DNA from: Arcanobacterium_A hippocoleae_A
Lineage (GTDB): Bacteria > Actinomycetota > Actinomycetes > Actinomycetales > Actinomycetaceae
Assembly (NCBI GenBank): GCA_040360365.1
Contig: CP136412.1
DNA length: 64,000 nucleotides
Direction: 5' to 3' (one strand)
Part shown: positions 20,001-31,000 of the stretch, in pieces
Numbering within the stretch: the first letter of the stretch is position 1
Layout of the letters: every line of letters starts with the position of its first letter
Translations under genes and position numbers: made by a program
The notes under the pieces: generated by a model
Told to the model about the DNA's origin: nothing
What the model saw: the letters and a program-made list of their open reading frames with translations, nothing else
The model's database searches: none

Positions 20001-22580
20001 AAGAGCAAATCACTCGCAGCAGCGAAACTCACAGTGTTCAATGCAGGAAAATACAATAATCCGCAATTCGTTTTCGGCAACGCGGCTACGGAAAAATTTG
20101 CAGACGGAGTGCTGGTTCTCGACGGTGTATATCCGGAAAAGATCAAACAGATTACCGTAAACGGGAAGAAACTTTCAGCACAAGAGCAGGCTGACGGGCA
20201 ATTCTCCACACAGCTTACACTCCAGCCAGGCCCGGTAAAGATTGAGATTGTCGGATCTGACGAGACAGGCGAAGTTGTCGATACAGTCAAAATTGAGTCG
20301 GTTTACGATAACCAGCCGCCGGTACTGAATATTACCGAGATTAAACTTGACGAAAACGGCTATGCCGTGCCAGTTGTTTCGGAAGAACTCGGTATCGGAT
20401 TTGTACACGTGAAAGGAACCGTGACTGATAACCGTAAAGATGCAAAACTCACTGTGAAAGGGCTGCTGAATGATGTTGCAGTAGAATCCGACGGCAGTTT
20501 TGAAGGCGATTTTTATGTGATGCCCGAAGCGGTGAATCTGCTTTTGCTTTCCGCATTCGACGGCGGAAATATTAGCGAACCGAAAGGATATCAGCTCTCC
20601 GGATACACAGATGCGCCGAGCACTGAACCGAATGCAGCTTCACTGAAGTGGGATAACGTCGAATGTATTTCGGGATATCAGATGTGTCTCGTTAGCGGCA
20701 CAAAGAATAAAGATGTTAAGAAAAACAGCGACGGCACAAAGAGCTTCACGCTGCGCGGCAGCGGCGGAGAGCCGGGATCAATGGTTGTATTTACACCGCA
20801 GCCGAAGCTTAACGCTGCAGGCAGCAACTATGAACCGCTTGCCCCGATTAACGCACTCGTAAAGCAAGACGGAAGTTTTGCAGTTGAGCTGCCCGTCGTT
20901 ACCGGAAATAATCACTTCGCCTATATTTTGAAAGATAAATACGGGAAAACACTTGCGGATGCTCCGGCAAGCTTCTGGGTTGATGTAAACCTGCCGACTT
21001 TGCGTTTCGATGAGCCGAAGCTCATCGGCGGCACGCTTTACACGAATCAAGACGAAGTGCGGTTTAAAGGTACAGCTTCCGACGACGGTTGGGGCTATAC
21101 GCTCTCAATCAATAATTTCGTACCAGCTGATGAATTCTATGAATCCGGCATCGGTGCGCCATCCAACGAACGCAGTTTTGATCGAAAAGTAGCGGTAAAG
21201 AATGGTGACAATATTCTGCTGCAGGCTGCTGATTCGCTTGGGAACGGTGCGCTTAGTGTGATTCCGGTGGTGGTCGATAAAGAAAATCCAACACTGAAAA
21301 TCAACGAAGAATATATCGACGGCGGTGTGCAGCAAAAGAGTGTCGGCAATCTTGCATGGGTTGCGAAAGGTGAAGCTGCGAACTTCTCGGCAAGTGTTGC
21401 CGATGAGAACATTGCTGCGCTCACTGTTTCGGTAGATGAGAAAGTGTTGGGAACAAAGTATTCGGAATTAAAGACAACATCCGTCGATGGGCCGAAGAAA
21501 GTTGAAGAAACATTTATCGACTCAAACGAACTGGCAGCCGATGATACTGAAGCTGCTAATCGGGAAGCAGACGCTGCTGAAGCTGCTGCAGATCCGAACA
21601 CAGATGATGCTGTGAGTGAGCCTGCTGCTGATAATGCAGCCGGATCCGGTACCCTTACCGCGAACACTGATACGCAGCTGACGCTTGCTGTTTCCGTTGC
21701 CGACCTTGAACCAGGCACACACACCTTTGTTGCTACCGGTTATGATCTTGCCGGAAACGCGGTTAGTGTTACCCGCACATTCTTTGTTTACGCGCCAACT
21801 AAAGTAACTGTTGACGGGGAGCAGCCGTTTGAGTTCGAAATCGACCGTGCCGATTTAAATCCAGGCGGTGCGGCGAAGCTGCTGCTGCCGAAGCTGCAGA
21901 TTGATCCGGGAACAACAATCGATGAAACCGGTGCTGCAAAGCCGATTAATGTGACGGCAAAGATTGCGGAAGATCAGATTGTGCTCGCAGGTGCCAATAC
22001 ACTCAAGGTGCTATTCGTCGATTCTGCTGGTGAACAGGCTGCTGCGCCGGTAACAGTGCAGGTTAACCTGAAACTGAAGCAGAATCCGCTTGAGAGCAAC
22101 GGCGTGCGTGCTGCGGGTTCATTCCGCGGTGACGATATGCTGTATGCAGAGTGGAGCGAAGACGGAGATTCGAAGCTGGTAAAGATTTCGAATCGTCCTG
22201 AGTTCAAGGCGCCAATTAACGCTCCGGAGACGGCGCTGATTTCGATTCCGGCTGCGCCGAATTGGTCGCTCTGGGTGCGCAATGCCGACGGTTCGCTTTC
22301 GAAAGCTGTTGCAGACTACGCGGATGGAAAGTTTGTGGTTCTTGGATCATACAATGCGACGTACGTGCTCCAGCCGCCGGCGAAACCAATTATTCCGCGT
22401 CCGGCTTTCACTGTGGACACTGCGCCGAATGCCGGCAGAGTGAATCCGGCTGCGATTGATCGTGAAGGTGTGCTATCGCGTACTGGCGCCGGTCTGGGAG
22501 TAACGCTTCTGATTGGTGCGGCAGCAGGAATTGCTGGTGCAGTTCTCCGGCGGAAAGGAGTGCACGGGCGCAGCGAATAG
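17011..22580 (+). CDS. Giant cell-wall-anchored S8 subtilisin-like protease (one apparent frameshift)
   Basis: About 1,857 residues after correction, with signal peptide, inhibitor-like propeptide and a subtilase domain. The triad is Asp180 (IIDSGID), His235 (QHGQHVAG) and about Ser561 (SGTSMAAPN). A protease-associated (PA) insert lies between His and Ser. A long series of beta-sandwich modules follows, as in C5a-peptidase/lactocepin-type proteases, then an acidic linker (DDTEAANREADAAEAAAD), LSRTGAG, a hydrophobic helix and an RRKG tail. It probably cleaves host or milk-type proteins at the cell surface and feeds peptides to transporters such as the OPT carrier at 33 kb. The frame breaks at GGCTCGAACG (about 17788); adding one C restores APNAQLLAMKVF. 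Confidence 0.92.
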
Positions 22581-22614
22581 TGCTTGGCAGCATTTTAGTG
22601 CTGAGATAGTGCTG

Positions 22615-22696
22615 GATTGAGATTCGATTGGTGCTGGATTGGCACTGGATTGGTACTCGATTAGCACTTGATTAGTACTTGATTAGCAGTGGATTA
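22615..22696. repeat. 11-bp tandem repeat, seven units
   Basis: Units of exactly 11 bp start at 22615, 22626, 22637, 22648, 22659, 22670 and 22681, each beginning GATT, with consensus GATTRGYACTK, plus a partial GATTA. The period equals one DNA helical turn. It lies just after the subtilisin stop. Confidence 0.85.
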
Positions 22697-22762
22697 AACG
22701 CGCCGGTGTTCCGATTCGGGATTTCTCTCGACTAATTGGAGCAGGCAAAGCGCAATCAAAGT

Positions 22763-22824
22763 AAACAGCAGATGCGTGCCGCGAGAGTTCGATTTTCACT
22801 CTCAGGCGCGCATCTGTTTATTTT
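22763..22824 (+). terminator. Terminator after the subtilisin gene
   Basis: A long interrupted stem (AAACAGCAGATGCG pairing with the region CGCATCTGTTT, and an inner GAGAGT/ACTCTC) followed by TTTATTTT. It is about 200 bp past the stop codon. Confidence 0.65.
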
Positions 22825-23127
22825 CTGCTGAATTTAGCTGTGTTTATTCGGATGCTGCTGAATTTGCCGCACTTTCAGCAATAATTGCGGTAAATGTGCG
22901 AAATCACTTTGGGAAAAACAGGAAAAATGATAAATGTCCGCAGTTACATTGCCAAGTGCGGTATCTTATTTAAGTTACTAGGTTTTAACCTGAACCTGTC
23001 CGCGGCCTGTCCGCTCGCAATGCTGCGTTAAGTCAGGAATTATTATTCAGCCCGGCTTTGCTTTTTACTCCAGATGTTGCGGCAGTTTTGGAAGTTAGAA
23101 TGCCCGAGCCGATGAGAGAAGGAAAAA

Positions 23128-24207
23128 ATGTCCGCTGAACTTTTTGAGATTGCGCGTCAGTTTCGCTTAAAAGGCGAACCGACTTCGGTAGTGCCTTATG
23201 GTGAAGGGCATATTAACCGCACTTACTGTGTGGCTACTGATCAGAAAAACTATATTCTGCAGCAAATATCGACTAATACTTTCAAAGATATCGATAGTCT
23301 GATGCGTAACGTCGTTTTAGTCACGAAATTCCTCCGTGAACGCGGTCAAGAGACGCTGCGCTTCCGGCCGGTTCCGGAAACCGGAAATTACTATTTGAAA
23401 ACTGACGACGGTAAGGTTTTCCGACTCTACGAAATGATTGAGGGAGCGCTTTCTTATAACTTAGTTTCAGATGCGTCGATTTTTGAAAAGACGGGGAAAG
23501 CTTTCGGCGCATTTCAGAAAGAGCTGGCAGACTTTGATGCGAGCCAGTTAACTGAAACCATTCCGCACTTCCATGACACTCCAAAACGTTTCCAGGATTT
23601 TCAGGAAGCCGTCGCCCGCAACACATCAGGGCGGGCAGATACGTGCCGTGAAGAAATCGCATATTTTCTGGAAAACGCTGATCGGTATGCGCTGGTAATG
23701 GATGCGCTGGCTGCGGGAGAAGTACCGCTGCATGTCACACACAATGATACAAAACTAAATAATGTGCTTATCGACGAAGAAACCGGAGATGTGCGGGCAA
23801 TTATTGATCTTGATACGGTAATGCCGGGTTCGCTGCTTTTCGATTTCGGTGATTCACTGCGGTTCGGCGCTTCGAGCGCGCTAGAAGACGAACCTGATGT
23901 TTCAAAAGTGCATTTCGTTCCGGAACTTTACCACGCATATACCCGCGGGTTCCTCTCGGAGATGGCGAAATCGCTTACCGAGCGGGAAATCGAACTGCTG
24001 CCGTTCTCGGCTTGGTTGATGACCGCTGAATGCGGGATGCGGTTCCTCGCTGATTATTTGGATGGCGATATTTATTTTGCAACGAAGTATCCGGAACACA
24101 ATCTTGTGCGTGCCCGAACCCAGATTGCACTTGCGAAAGAAATGGCTGCACGGGAAGAACAGACACTTGCGGAGACGCAGGCGCTTGCAGCAGACTTTCT
24201 TAAGTAA
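23128..24207 (+). CDS. nahK: N-acetylhexosamine 1-kinase
   Basis: A 359-residue kinase of the aminoglycoside-phosphotransferase fold. It closely matches my memory of the Bifidobacterium enzyme: GEGHINRTY, SYNLV, FDASQLTETI.HFHDTP, THNDTKLNN (catalytic Asp), IIDLDT (metal site), FGDSLRFGAS.ALEDE, ECGMRFLADYL.GDIYFATKYPEHNLVR. In Bifidobacterium it phosphorylates the anomeric carbon of GlcNAc or GalNAc released from mucin core and milk glycans. It sits between the surface protease and the secreted sialidase, near the fucosidase, in line with a glycan-foraging role. An AGAAGGAAA ribosome site precedes the ATG. No lacto-N-biose phosphorylase gene is in the window. Confidence 0.92.
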   Translation: MSAELFEIARQFRLKGEPTSVVPYGEGHINRTYCVATDQKNYILQQISTNTFKDIDSLMRNVVLVTKFLRERGQETLRFRPVPETGNYYLKTDDGKVFRLYEMIEGALSYNLVSDASIFEKTGKAFGAFQKELADFDASQLTETIPHFHDTPKRFQDFQEAVARNTSGRADTCREEIAYFLENADRYALVMDALAAGEVPLHVTHNDTKLNNVLIDEETGDVRAIIDLDTVMPGSLLFDFGDSLRFGASSALEDEPDVSKVHFVPELYHAYTRGFLSEMAKSLTEREIELLPFSAWLMTAECGMRFLADYLDGDIYFATKYPEHNLVRARTQIALAKEMAAREEQTLAETQALAADFLK

Positions 24208-24331
24208 CACGGTTTTAGTGCCGGCAGTGCATTCTCCGTAACTGACGGCAAGAAGTCGGTTACGCTGCGTAAACCGATACCCCGGCATAAACAAGATATA
24301 TAGCGCCTTTTTGCTTGGGTCTGGTTTGGCC

Positions 24332-24396
24332 GGTTCCAAGCGGTGTTTTTGTATAGCGGTCAGGCTTGATCTATGCAAAAACACCGCTTTCCACCC
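24332..24396 (+). repeat. 19-bp-stem hairpin element, copy 2
   Basis: Arms 24338-24356 and 24371-24389 with a 14-nt loop. One C-G pair of copy 1 is a T-G wobble here, and the copy-1 wobble is a T-A pair. Pairing is preserved for plus-strand RNA. Confidence 0.85.
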
Positions 24397-24489
24397 AAAT
24401 AACCACCAGTTTTTTATTCCGCTAATACAAAGAAAAGTGCAGCGTTGTCAAAGCCGATTTCGCCGTCAGTTGCGTTAGTTTGGCCGGTT

Positions 24490-24525
24490 CCAAGCGGTGT
24501 TTTAGCGGCAGTCAAACACCGCTAG
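24490..24525 (+). repeat. Shortened hairpin element
   Basis: Only the base of the stem is kept: AAGCGGTGTTT pairs with AAACACCGCT around TAGCGGCAGTC. It looks like a deletion derivative of the 19-bp-stem element about 150 bp upstream. Confidence 0.7.
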
Positions 24526-24595
24526 AACAAACACCGTTAGAACAAACACCAGCTTTATTGCGTTTAGACAAAAGAAAAATGCGAAGAGCCAAATA

Positions 24596-24647
24596 AATAC
24601 TCCCTGAAGTTTGGGCTTATTTCGGAAGCTTAGTTTCAGGGAGTATT
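24596..24647. terminator. Bidirectional terminator of sialidase and nahK
   Basis: A perfect 13-bp stem, AATACTCCCTGAA (24596-24608) with its complement at 24635-24647, and a 26-nt loop. T-rich sequence follows on the plus side. It lies about 50 bp past the sialidase stop. Confidence 0.75.
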
Positions 24648-24695
24648 CGTTATTATTTTATTTTCGCGCTGAACGCGGTTCAGCATTGTGAATTT

Positions 24696-27596
24696 TTAGT
24701 TTTTCCGCCGACGGTTTGCTGCCATTCCAGTGCCGAGTGCTGCTAGGAGCAAGGCAATGATTGTGAGGCTGGAGATTGCGGCGCCGGTCTTTGCGAGAGC
24801 TGCTTTTTCGGGTGTTGTTTCGGCGCCGGCTGTTTGATCAGCTTGGGTATGATCCGGAGCGAGATCTGGTGTTGGTGCAGCTGGCTGCTCCGGCTGTGCC
24901 GGTTTTTCATCAGCTGCGGGATCCGTCGGTGTGCTCGGATCCGGATCGGCCGGTGTCGGATCAGCCGGTGTCGGATCAGCCGGTGTTGGGTCAGCCGGTG
25001 TTGGGTCAGCCGGTGTCGGATCAGCCGGTGTCGGATCAGCCGGTGTCGGATCAGCCGGTGTCGGATCAGCCGGTGTCGGATCAGCCGGTGTCGGATCAGC
25101 CGGTGTCGGATCAGCCGGCTTTGGTTCTTCCGGTGTTGGGGCTGCGTCGGTAAAGTTCGCCGTCAATTTCACTGCCGAATTTGGCATTGCAAACTTTGCA
25201 GTTCCATCTTCAGCTGCGGTGAGTTTGAGATTGGCAGGATCGGTGCTCCAGCCAGTGAACTTCTTCCCTTCCGGAACTATTGGCTGTACAGCCACGTTGT
25301 CGCCCTCATGCGCAACTTTGCCGGCATTGATTGCGGAAGTAATTTCTCCGCCTTCAACGGTCACTTTATGACAGCCTGCCGGGTAACCTGCTTTCGTTAA
25401 TTCGATTTCAGCCAGCGAAGCAAACTTTATGCTTGCGTTGTTTCCATAGGTGTCACTTACTTCAATCTGAATTTTCTCAATCGGTTCCGTCAGCTTAATC
25501 ACAGTCGGTTCGCCATTATTCGGGTTATTAGTGTAAGTGCCGAGAGTCTTGAGCTGATCGCCGACCCCGCCCTTTACCGTGAAGTTCTTGAAACGGCCGT
25601 TTTCAGAATCAGTGCGGTGACGCAAAATCAGTTTATCTGCAGTTACTGCGCCGCCGGCTGCTGTAAAGTCAATCGTAACCGGTAACTGGATGGAGGTGTT
25701 CCACTTCGAATGCCAAATTGTTGCCGGATTGCCGTCGGTCATATTTGCACGGCCCTCTGCCGCGTTCTGCTCCGGTAAATCGGTGGTTTGCAGAGTTAGT
25801 CCGGCAGCTTTCTGGTCGCCAAGGAAGCAGCGTTCGAATGTTAAATCATCACGCAATCCCAGCCAGTTCAGGTCAATCATCTTGTAAACAATAGTGTTTC
25901 CGGCACCCTCATAGAGCAAACCGTACTTACCAGCCCATTCTTTACCTTTATATTCGAGCGGAGTAAGCGTGGAATACTGCATTGCGCCCGGTTCGAAAAC
26001 TTTCTTGATTGCCCAGGTTTCACCGTTATCAAGCGATACTGAAATTGTGCCGTTCGAGCGCCCGCCAGCGTTGCGTGCATTCGAGAAAAGCAGAACTTGC
26101 GACTTTGGATCGTTCGCAGAAGCAAACGGGAATGCGCGGATAATTGAAGCGTTATTGTTCGGATCAATCAGTTCGTTATCGATTTTGACTTCGCCCCATG
26201 TTTCACCGCCATTTTCCGAGATTGCAATCTTGCGGGCTTTTGTGCCGTCGGAAGCACGGGAATTCAGCATGAGTTTTCCGCCGGCAAGTTCGACGACCTT
26301 GTTTTCATCCATACCGGTACCGATCGGTGCGCCGGCTTTCCAGGTTTTACCGTGGTCATCGGAGTAAACAGAGACGCTCTGCTGCTTGTAGTTTGCGGAG
26401 CTGCCGATTCGGAAAGTGTACTGCTGGACGAGACGGCCTTTCTTTGCTCCTTCACGAATCTGAATCCCCTCACCGGAAGCAGCAAAACGGCTGTAACCAT
26501 TAGCCGGGTTAATATCTGCCGTAATCACGCGCGGCTCGCTCCAATTAACACCGTTATCGGTTGATTCAGTGACGGCTGCGTGCAGTACGTTGCGGTTAGT
26601 AATTTCTGTTCCTGCCTGTGAGTGTGCAAAACCTTGCTCGAAAGACTTTACAAAGAATGCGAAAATCTTATTTTTCTCACGGTCTACCACATACGACGGG
26701 TCAGAGTAGCCGTACTTTGGAGCTGGAATTTTTCCGGCAGCGATATATGTCGGTTTGCCCCAGGTCTTGCCGCCGTCGGCGGATCGGCGCTGAATAATTG
26801 AATTTGCCTGCGGAGCGTCGGTGCATGTGCTTGGCCGTCCGTCCCAAGCTGCGAGAATATCACCATTCGGAGCGACGGTTAGTGCCGGAATGCGGTGGCA
26901 GTTAAAACCGGCGTAGTTTGCGCGGGAAAGTTCAACTTTCTGCCCGATTTCCAGTGTTTCCAAACCTTGCGATGCCGGATCATCTGCAGCGGTCAAAGTT
27001 GGCGGAACATACGGAGCTGCAGGGCGGGGAGCTGGGTTTACTGATGTAATTGCAGCCGGCAAAGTGGCTGCAGAAACATTTTCGCCGCCTTGCACCGGGG
27101 TGTTGCCGTTGCGGTCGGATGTGCCTTTCCAAAATGAAGTGAAAGTAATACCGTTTTCTACATCAGATTCTTTCACTGTGTATGTTCCAAAGTTGCAGTT
27201 TGCAGACTTTCCGGGAGCGAGATCACGCCAACGGCAGCCGCCGTAAGAACCATTAACTTTCACCTTGTCAATATTTGTTTCTCCCGGAACCATAGTGATA
27301 TTTGCGGAAGTTTTATTGGTATATGTGATGCGGAATGTCAGTACATCGCCCACATGGACGTTAGCGCCGAAATTGTCGGTACGGGTAACTTCCACGGTGA
27401 ACGGCGGATTCGCGTTCGGAACAGCTGTTTCGTTCGCGGCAGCAGTGCTTTCAACAGCACTTCCGACGGCAGCGCTTCCCGAATTTGCAGTTTCGGAAGG
27501 TGCGGCAGCAGAAATGGCTGGATTTACTAAAGCTAATGCAGCTGTGCATAGCAGGGCTGATAGAGCTCGCCCTTGAGCCTTAAATTTGTCAGTCAT
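24696..27596 (-). CDS. nanH: Cell-wall-anchored exo-alpha-sialidase (GH33)
   Basis: A 966-residue secreted sialidase that releases terminal sialic acid from host glycans. Order: signal peptide (to about 32), a beta-sandwich domain seen in actinobacterial sialidases (VTRTDNFGANVHVGD), the GH33 propeller with the RIP motif near residue 233 and five Asp-boxes (SADGGKTWG, STDNGVNWS, SDDHGKTWK, SENGGETWG, SLDNGETWA), an F5/8-type carbohydrate-binding module (DGNPATIWHSKWN), an InlB-B-like repeat, about 12 ADPTP repeats that likely cross the wall, LAKTGA, a membrane helix and RRRKN. The frame is intact. It is divergent from the fucosidase gene, with repeat locus iii between the two starts. Confidence 0.95.
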   Translation of the reverse strand: MTDKFKAQGRALSALLCTAALALVNPAISAAAPSETANSGSAAVGSAVESTAAANETAVPNANPPFTVEVTRTDNFGANVHVGDVLTFRITYTNKTSANITMVPGETNIDKVKVNGSYGGCRWRDLAPGKSANCNFGTYTVKESDVENGITFTSFWKGTSDRNGNTPVQGGENVSAATLPAAITSVNPAPRPAAPYVPPTLTAADDPASQGLETLEIGQKVELSRANYAGFNCHRIPALTVAPNGDILAAWDGRPSTCTDAPQANSIIQRRSADGGKTWGKPTYIAAGKIPAPKYGYSDPSYVVDREKNKIFAFFVKSFEQGFAHSQAGTEITNRNVLHAAVTESTDNGVNWSEPRVITADINPANGYSRFAASGEGIQIREGAKKGRLVQQYTFRIGSSANYKQQSVSVYSDDHGKTWKAGAPIGTGMDENKVVELAGGKLMLNSRASDGTKARKIAISENGGETWGEVKIDNELIDPNNNASIIRAFPFASANDPKSQVLLFSNARNAGGRSNGTISVSLDNGETWAIKKVFEPGAMQYSTLTPLEYKGKEWAGKYGLLYEGAGNTIVYKMIDLNWLGLRDDLTFERCFLGDQKAAGLTLQTTDLPEQNAAEGRANMTDGNPATIWHSKWNTSIQLPVTIDFTAAGGAVTADKLILRHRTDSENGRFKNFTVKGGVGDQLKTLGTYTNNPNNGEPTVIKLTEPIEKIQIEVSDTYGNNASIKFASLAEIELTKAGYPAGCHKVTVEGGEITSAINAGKVAHEGDNVAVQPIVPEGKKFTGWSTDPANLKLTAAEDGTAKFAMPNSAVKLTANFTDAAPTPEEPKPADPTPADPTPADPTPADPTPADPTPADPTPADPTPADPTPADPTPADPTPADPTPADPDPSTPTDPAADEKPAQPEQPAAPTPDLAPDHTQADQTAGAETTPEKAALAKTGAAISSLTIIALLLAALGTGMAANRRRKN
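24946..25125 (-). repeat. 15-bp coding tandem repeat (ADPTP)
   Basis: About twelve 15-bp units inside the sialidase gene, nearly identical at the DNA level, encoding a Pro-rich stalk before the sorting signal. The high identity suggests copy-number variation that would alter stalk length without changing frame. Confidence 0.9.
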
Positions 27597-27814
27597 ATTA
27601 CAAATATTAAATTAGGCGTTAACAGCTTGCTGCCATTTGGGAAATCGTGCACTAACCTCTGACTATTTTTCGGATTACTTGCATGGTCAGAGCTGGTTTT
27701 TAGGATTTACGGCATATGTTTTGTGTTTACTTTTTGTTAACATCAAATCGGATTGCTTAATTTCATCCAGCTGCTGCTCGCGTAATGAGGCGCAAGCAGC
27801 AGTGAAGAAGCAGA

Positions 27815-28015
27815 CAATTTTCCGCAATTGACGGCAAAATGCGATTTCCGTACGTAACTGGCGGCAAGAAGTCTCGCTGCGATTTCTGCTGCCGGAAGCT
27901 TTCGCATTAGCGCTGGTCGCAGGCTTGTGGGAACGGCGGAATTTCCGTCGGAAAATCAAATCACCCGCTTTGCCGTCAGCTGCGTTAAAAATACGGATTT
28001 CGCGGATCGTGCGCC
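27815..28015 (+). repeat. Composite intergenic repeat, locus iii
   Basis: Two inverted motifs with GGC ends at 27834 and 27865 (31 bp apart), a central module, and a forward motif at 27972 with a weak one near 28002. The facing copies are 107 nt apart. This locus lies between divergent sialidase and fucosidase starts, unlike most others, which sit at 3' ends. Confidence 0.8.
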
Positions 28016-28072
28016 AATCAAATACTAAATGCGGCATACATCTGATTCGCAATAATTAAATTAAGGACGGCA

Positions 28073-31000
28073 ATGAGGACGGCAGACGCGCAAAAAATAC
28101 GATGGATTGCATTCATCGTCACTTTTATTTTCAGCCTTACAGCTTTCATCTCTGCTCCGCAGCTCGCTAATGCTGCTGGGAAAGAGTACTTAAATGTTGA
28201 TTTTGGCGGCACATTCACACCGCAAAATGGATACACTACCGGAGGAGATGAGATTGTCAGCGGCGGCGCTCTTAGCTGGAGCGGCGAAAATGCTCCCGCT
28301 AAGGCGGACGGCGGAGGTGTAAATCTCGCGGGCGGTCCGGCAGGTATCACCTACACGGCAAATAGTTCTTTCGGCACTGCTGCCGTCGAAAAGGATTTAT
28401 CTCCGAACTTGAATACCTGAGCGCAGCAGCGCCAAAAAACCTCGACACGCTCCTATCTGCAATGGGTAATATCTTTGTGCGGGCGGAAAGCGGAAAACTC
28501 GTTTACGGATTTTCCGTAAAGACGGCTGCCGGCACTTGGAAAGACTACAAAGAACATGTAAATCTTCCAGAAGTAAATCAGCGGCACGTCATCCAGATGA
28601 AATATGAAGCAGCAGAATCGGCAAAACTTACCGTCTGGATTGACGGCGTACAAGGTCCGAGCGCGATCTCTGCTGCAGGTGAAAAAGCTGCAATCTCGAA
28701 TGGGAAAGATAAAATATTCGGGATTGGATCTGAAGTGAATCCGGATCCGGCTGCTGCAGCCCGCGGCTGGGCTGGTAATTTCTCCCGTGCCCGCATTGCT
28801 GATGCTGATGCGTCCTGGAAGTTCCGGAGCCAAAATCAACTTTTGCACATTGATTTCCGCGGCACGCTCCGCGGTGTAAATTATATAGCTGCCGCTGCGG
28901 AAGATAATACCGGCACGCTTTCCGCCCGCACCCCGGCGCCGGCCGTAGAAAATTCGTTTGCAGTTTTCACCGGCAGGACAAGCGGATTTGATTTCACTGC
29001 TCCGGATTTCTCCCTCGGTACCGGCAAAGTAACGACTGGTTTTGCAGCTGAAATGAAGTTTACTCCGGCGGAAACGGGTGTATTGCAAACGCTCTTTGCT
29101 GCCGGCGGAAACATCTTCCTCCGTTACAATGCGGCTGGTCAGCTTGAATTCGGGATTTCATATCAAGAGAACGGAAAGTGGGCTGATCAGAAGATTACTG
29201 CCGCTGCTCCTGCCGGCGCGCAGCATACGGTTTCCGTAGCGTACGTACCAAATTCTGCCGGAACCGCTGCCGTGCTGCAGATGCGTGTCGACGGTACAGA
29301 TCAGGCTCCAGTTACTGCTTCCAGCCTCGCAGCATTAGAGAACCCGATTGCAGCTAAGGTAAGTTTCGCGAATGAGGTCCACCCGGCGGCGTTGGATCGT
29401 GGTTTCACCGGAAAGATTGACGAGATTCGTTTTGCCCGGACGGATGCGAAATTCACGCCGGATGATTTCAAGCTCACCTATGTGAGTGATATCTGTGATA
29501 CCTCCGGTGTGCTGCCGGCAAATACGATTGAAGTTACTTCCAACGAATGTGCGGACCTGATTAAGGCAAAGTTATCAGCACTCCGTCCAACGGAAAAGCA
29601 GGCCGATTATCTCGATTGGGGGCAGATTGGATTCGTGCACTTCAATGTGAATACTTTTACTGGAAATAGTTGGGGGCATGGGACGGAAGATCCGGCTGTA
29701 ATCAATGCGGAAACTATCGACACTGATCAATGGGCGCGCACTTTCGCGGACGCGGGTTTTAAGATGATTATGGTGACGGTGAAACATCACGACGGCTTTG
29801 AACTTTTCGATTCGCGTTACAACCGCAAACACGATTGGCCGAGCACCGCCACAGCGAAGAATGGCGGTCCAAAGGATTTATTTGCACAAATCGTGAAATC
29901 TGCACGGAAACACGGTTTGAAAGTTGGGGTCTACTATTCGCCGGCTGATTCGTATATGCAGCTGCAGAATGTGTTTGCAAACGGCTCGCCGAAGTCTGAA
30001 CGTACAATCCCGACACTCACTGCGGATGACGATCGTGCAGCGCGTGTAGCTTCCGGTGAACTTCCGACTTTCAAATATCAGGCGACAGATTACGGTGAAT
30101 ATATGCTGAACCAGCTTTACGAGCTGCTTACAGATTACGGTGCAATTGACGAAGTTTGGTTCGACGGTGCCCAGGGCAATACGACAAAACCTGAATACTA
30201 TGATTATGCGGCATTTTACGATCTCATCGGTAAGCTCCAGCCGCAGGCAATTCAGGCAAATGCAGCTCCGGATGCGCGTTGGATTGGGAACGAATCTGGT
30301 TGGGCGCGCACTTCTGAATGGAGCCCGCAGGGTGTGAGCTTTGATCAGTATGGCAAGATTATGATTTATCCGCGGCAGACAGCTGCCGACGGCGTGCTCG
30401 GCTCAATCGAATCCGTAATCGACGGTGTGCGGACTGGCGCGATTACAAAACTGCATTGGTATCCGGGAGAAGTTGATGCGAAGAATGGTCCGGAATGGTT
30501 TAATAATTCCGGCAAGCGCGGGCCGAATAAGCCGAAATCAATGTCGGAAATTGTGACTTTCTATGAACAGTCAACTGGCCGTAATGCACAGTTTCTGCTG
30601 AATATGCCGCCGCATACCGACGGCCGCCTGCCGCAGGATGACGCAGATATTATGCGCGCTTACCGTGAAGAGCTGCTGCGCCGTTATGGTACGGATTTGG
30701 CTCTCGGTAAGGAATCTTCCGTGGCTGCTTCTGCTGCGGCTGCGGCTGTGCCTGCACCGAAACTCACCGACGGATCGAAACTTTCTGCGGATCCGGCTGC
30801 CGGAAATACACCGATTTATACGGTGAAGTTTGGTGCGCCCACTAAAGTCGATGCGGTAATTCTCGGTGAGGATGTGCGCAGCTCCGGACAGCAGGTGGAA
30901 CGTTTCAAGGTGCAGGGCCGTGACTCTGCCGGCATGTGGCGGGACCTCACTGCGGGGACGACAATTGGGCAGCAGCGGAATCTCCGTTTCGCTGAAAGTT

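Larger units (their letters stand above)
24230..24530 (+). repeat. Composite intergenic repeat, locus ii
   Basis: Between convergent nahK and the sialidase gene. One inverted motif (GTAACTGACGGCAAG, about 24239-24253), the tail sequence found in other loci (AAACCGATACCCCGGC, about 24266), hairpin copy 2, one forward motif whose GCC begins at 24462, then a shortened hairpin copy. Module order after the hairpin parallels locus i. Confidence 0.8.

Noticed and set aside
24776..25400. Plus-strand open frames with SAGVG or RISRC repeats
   Set aside because: They are the complement of the ADPTP-encoding repeat in the sialidase gene.
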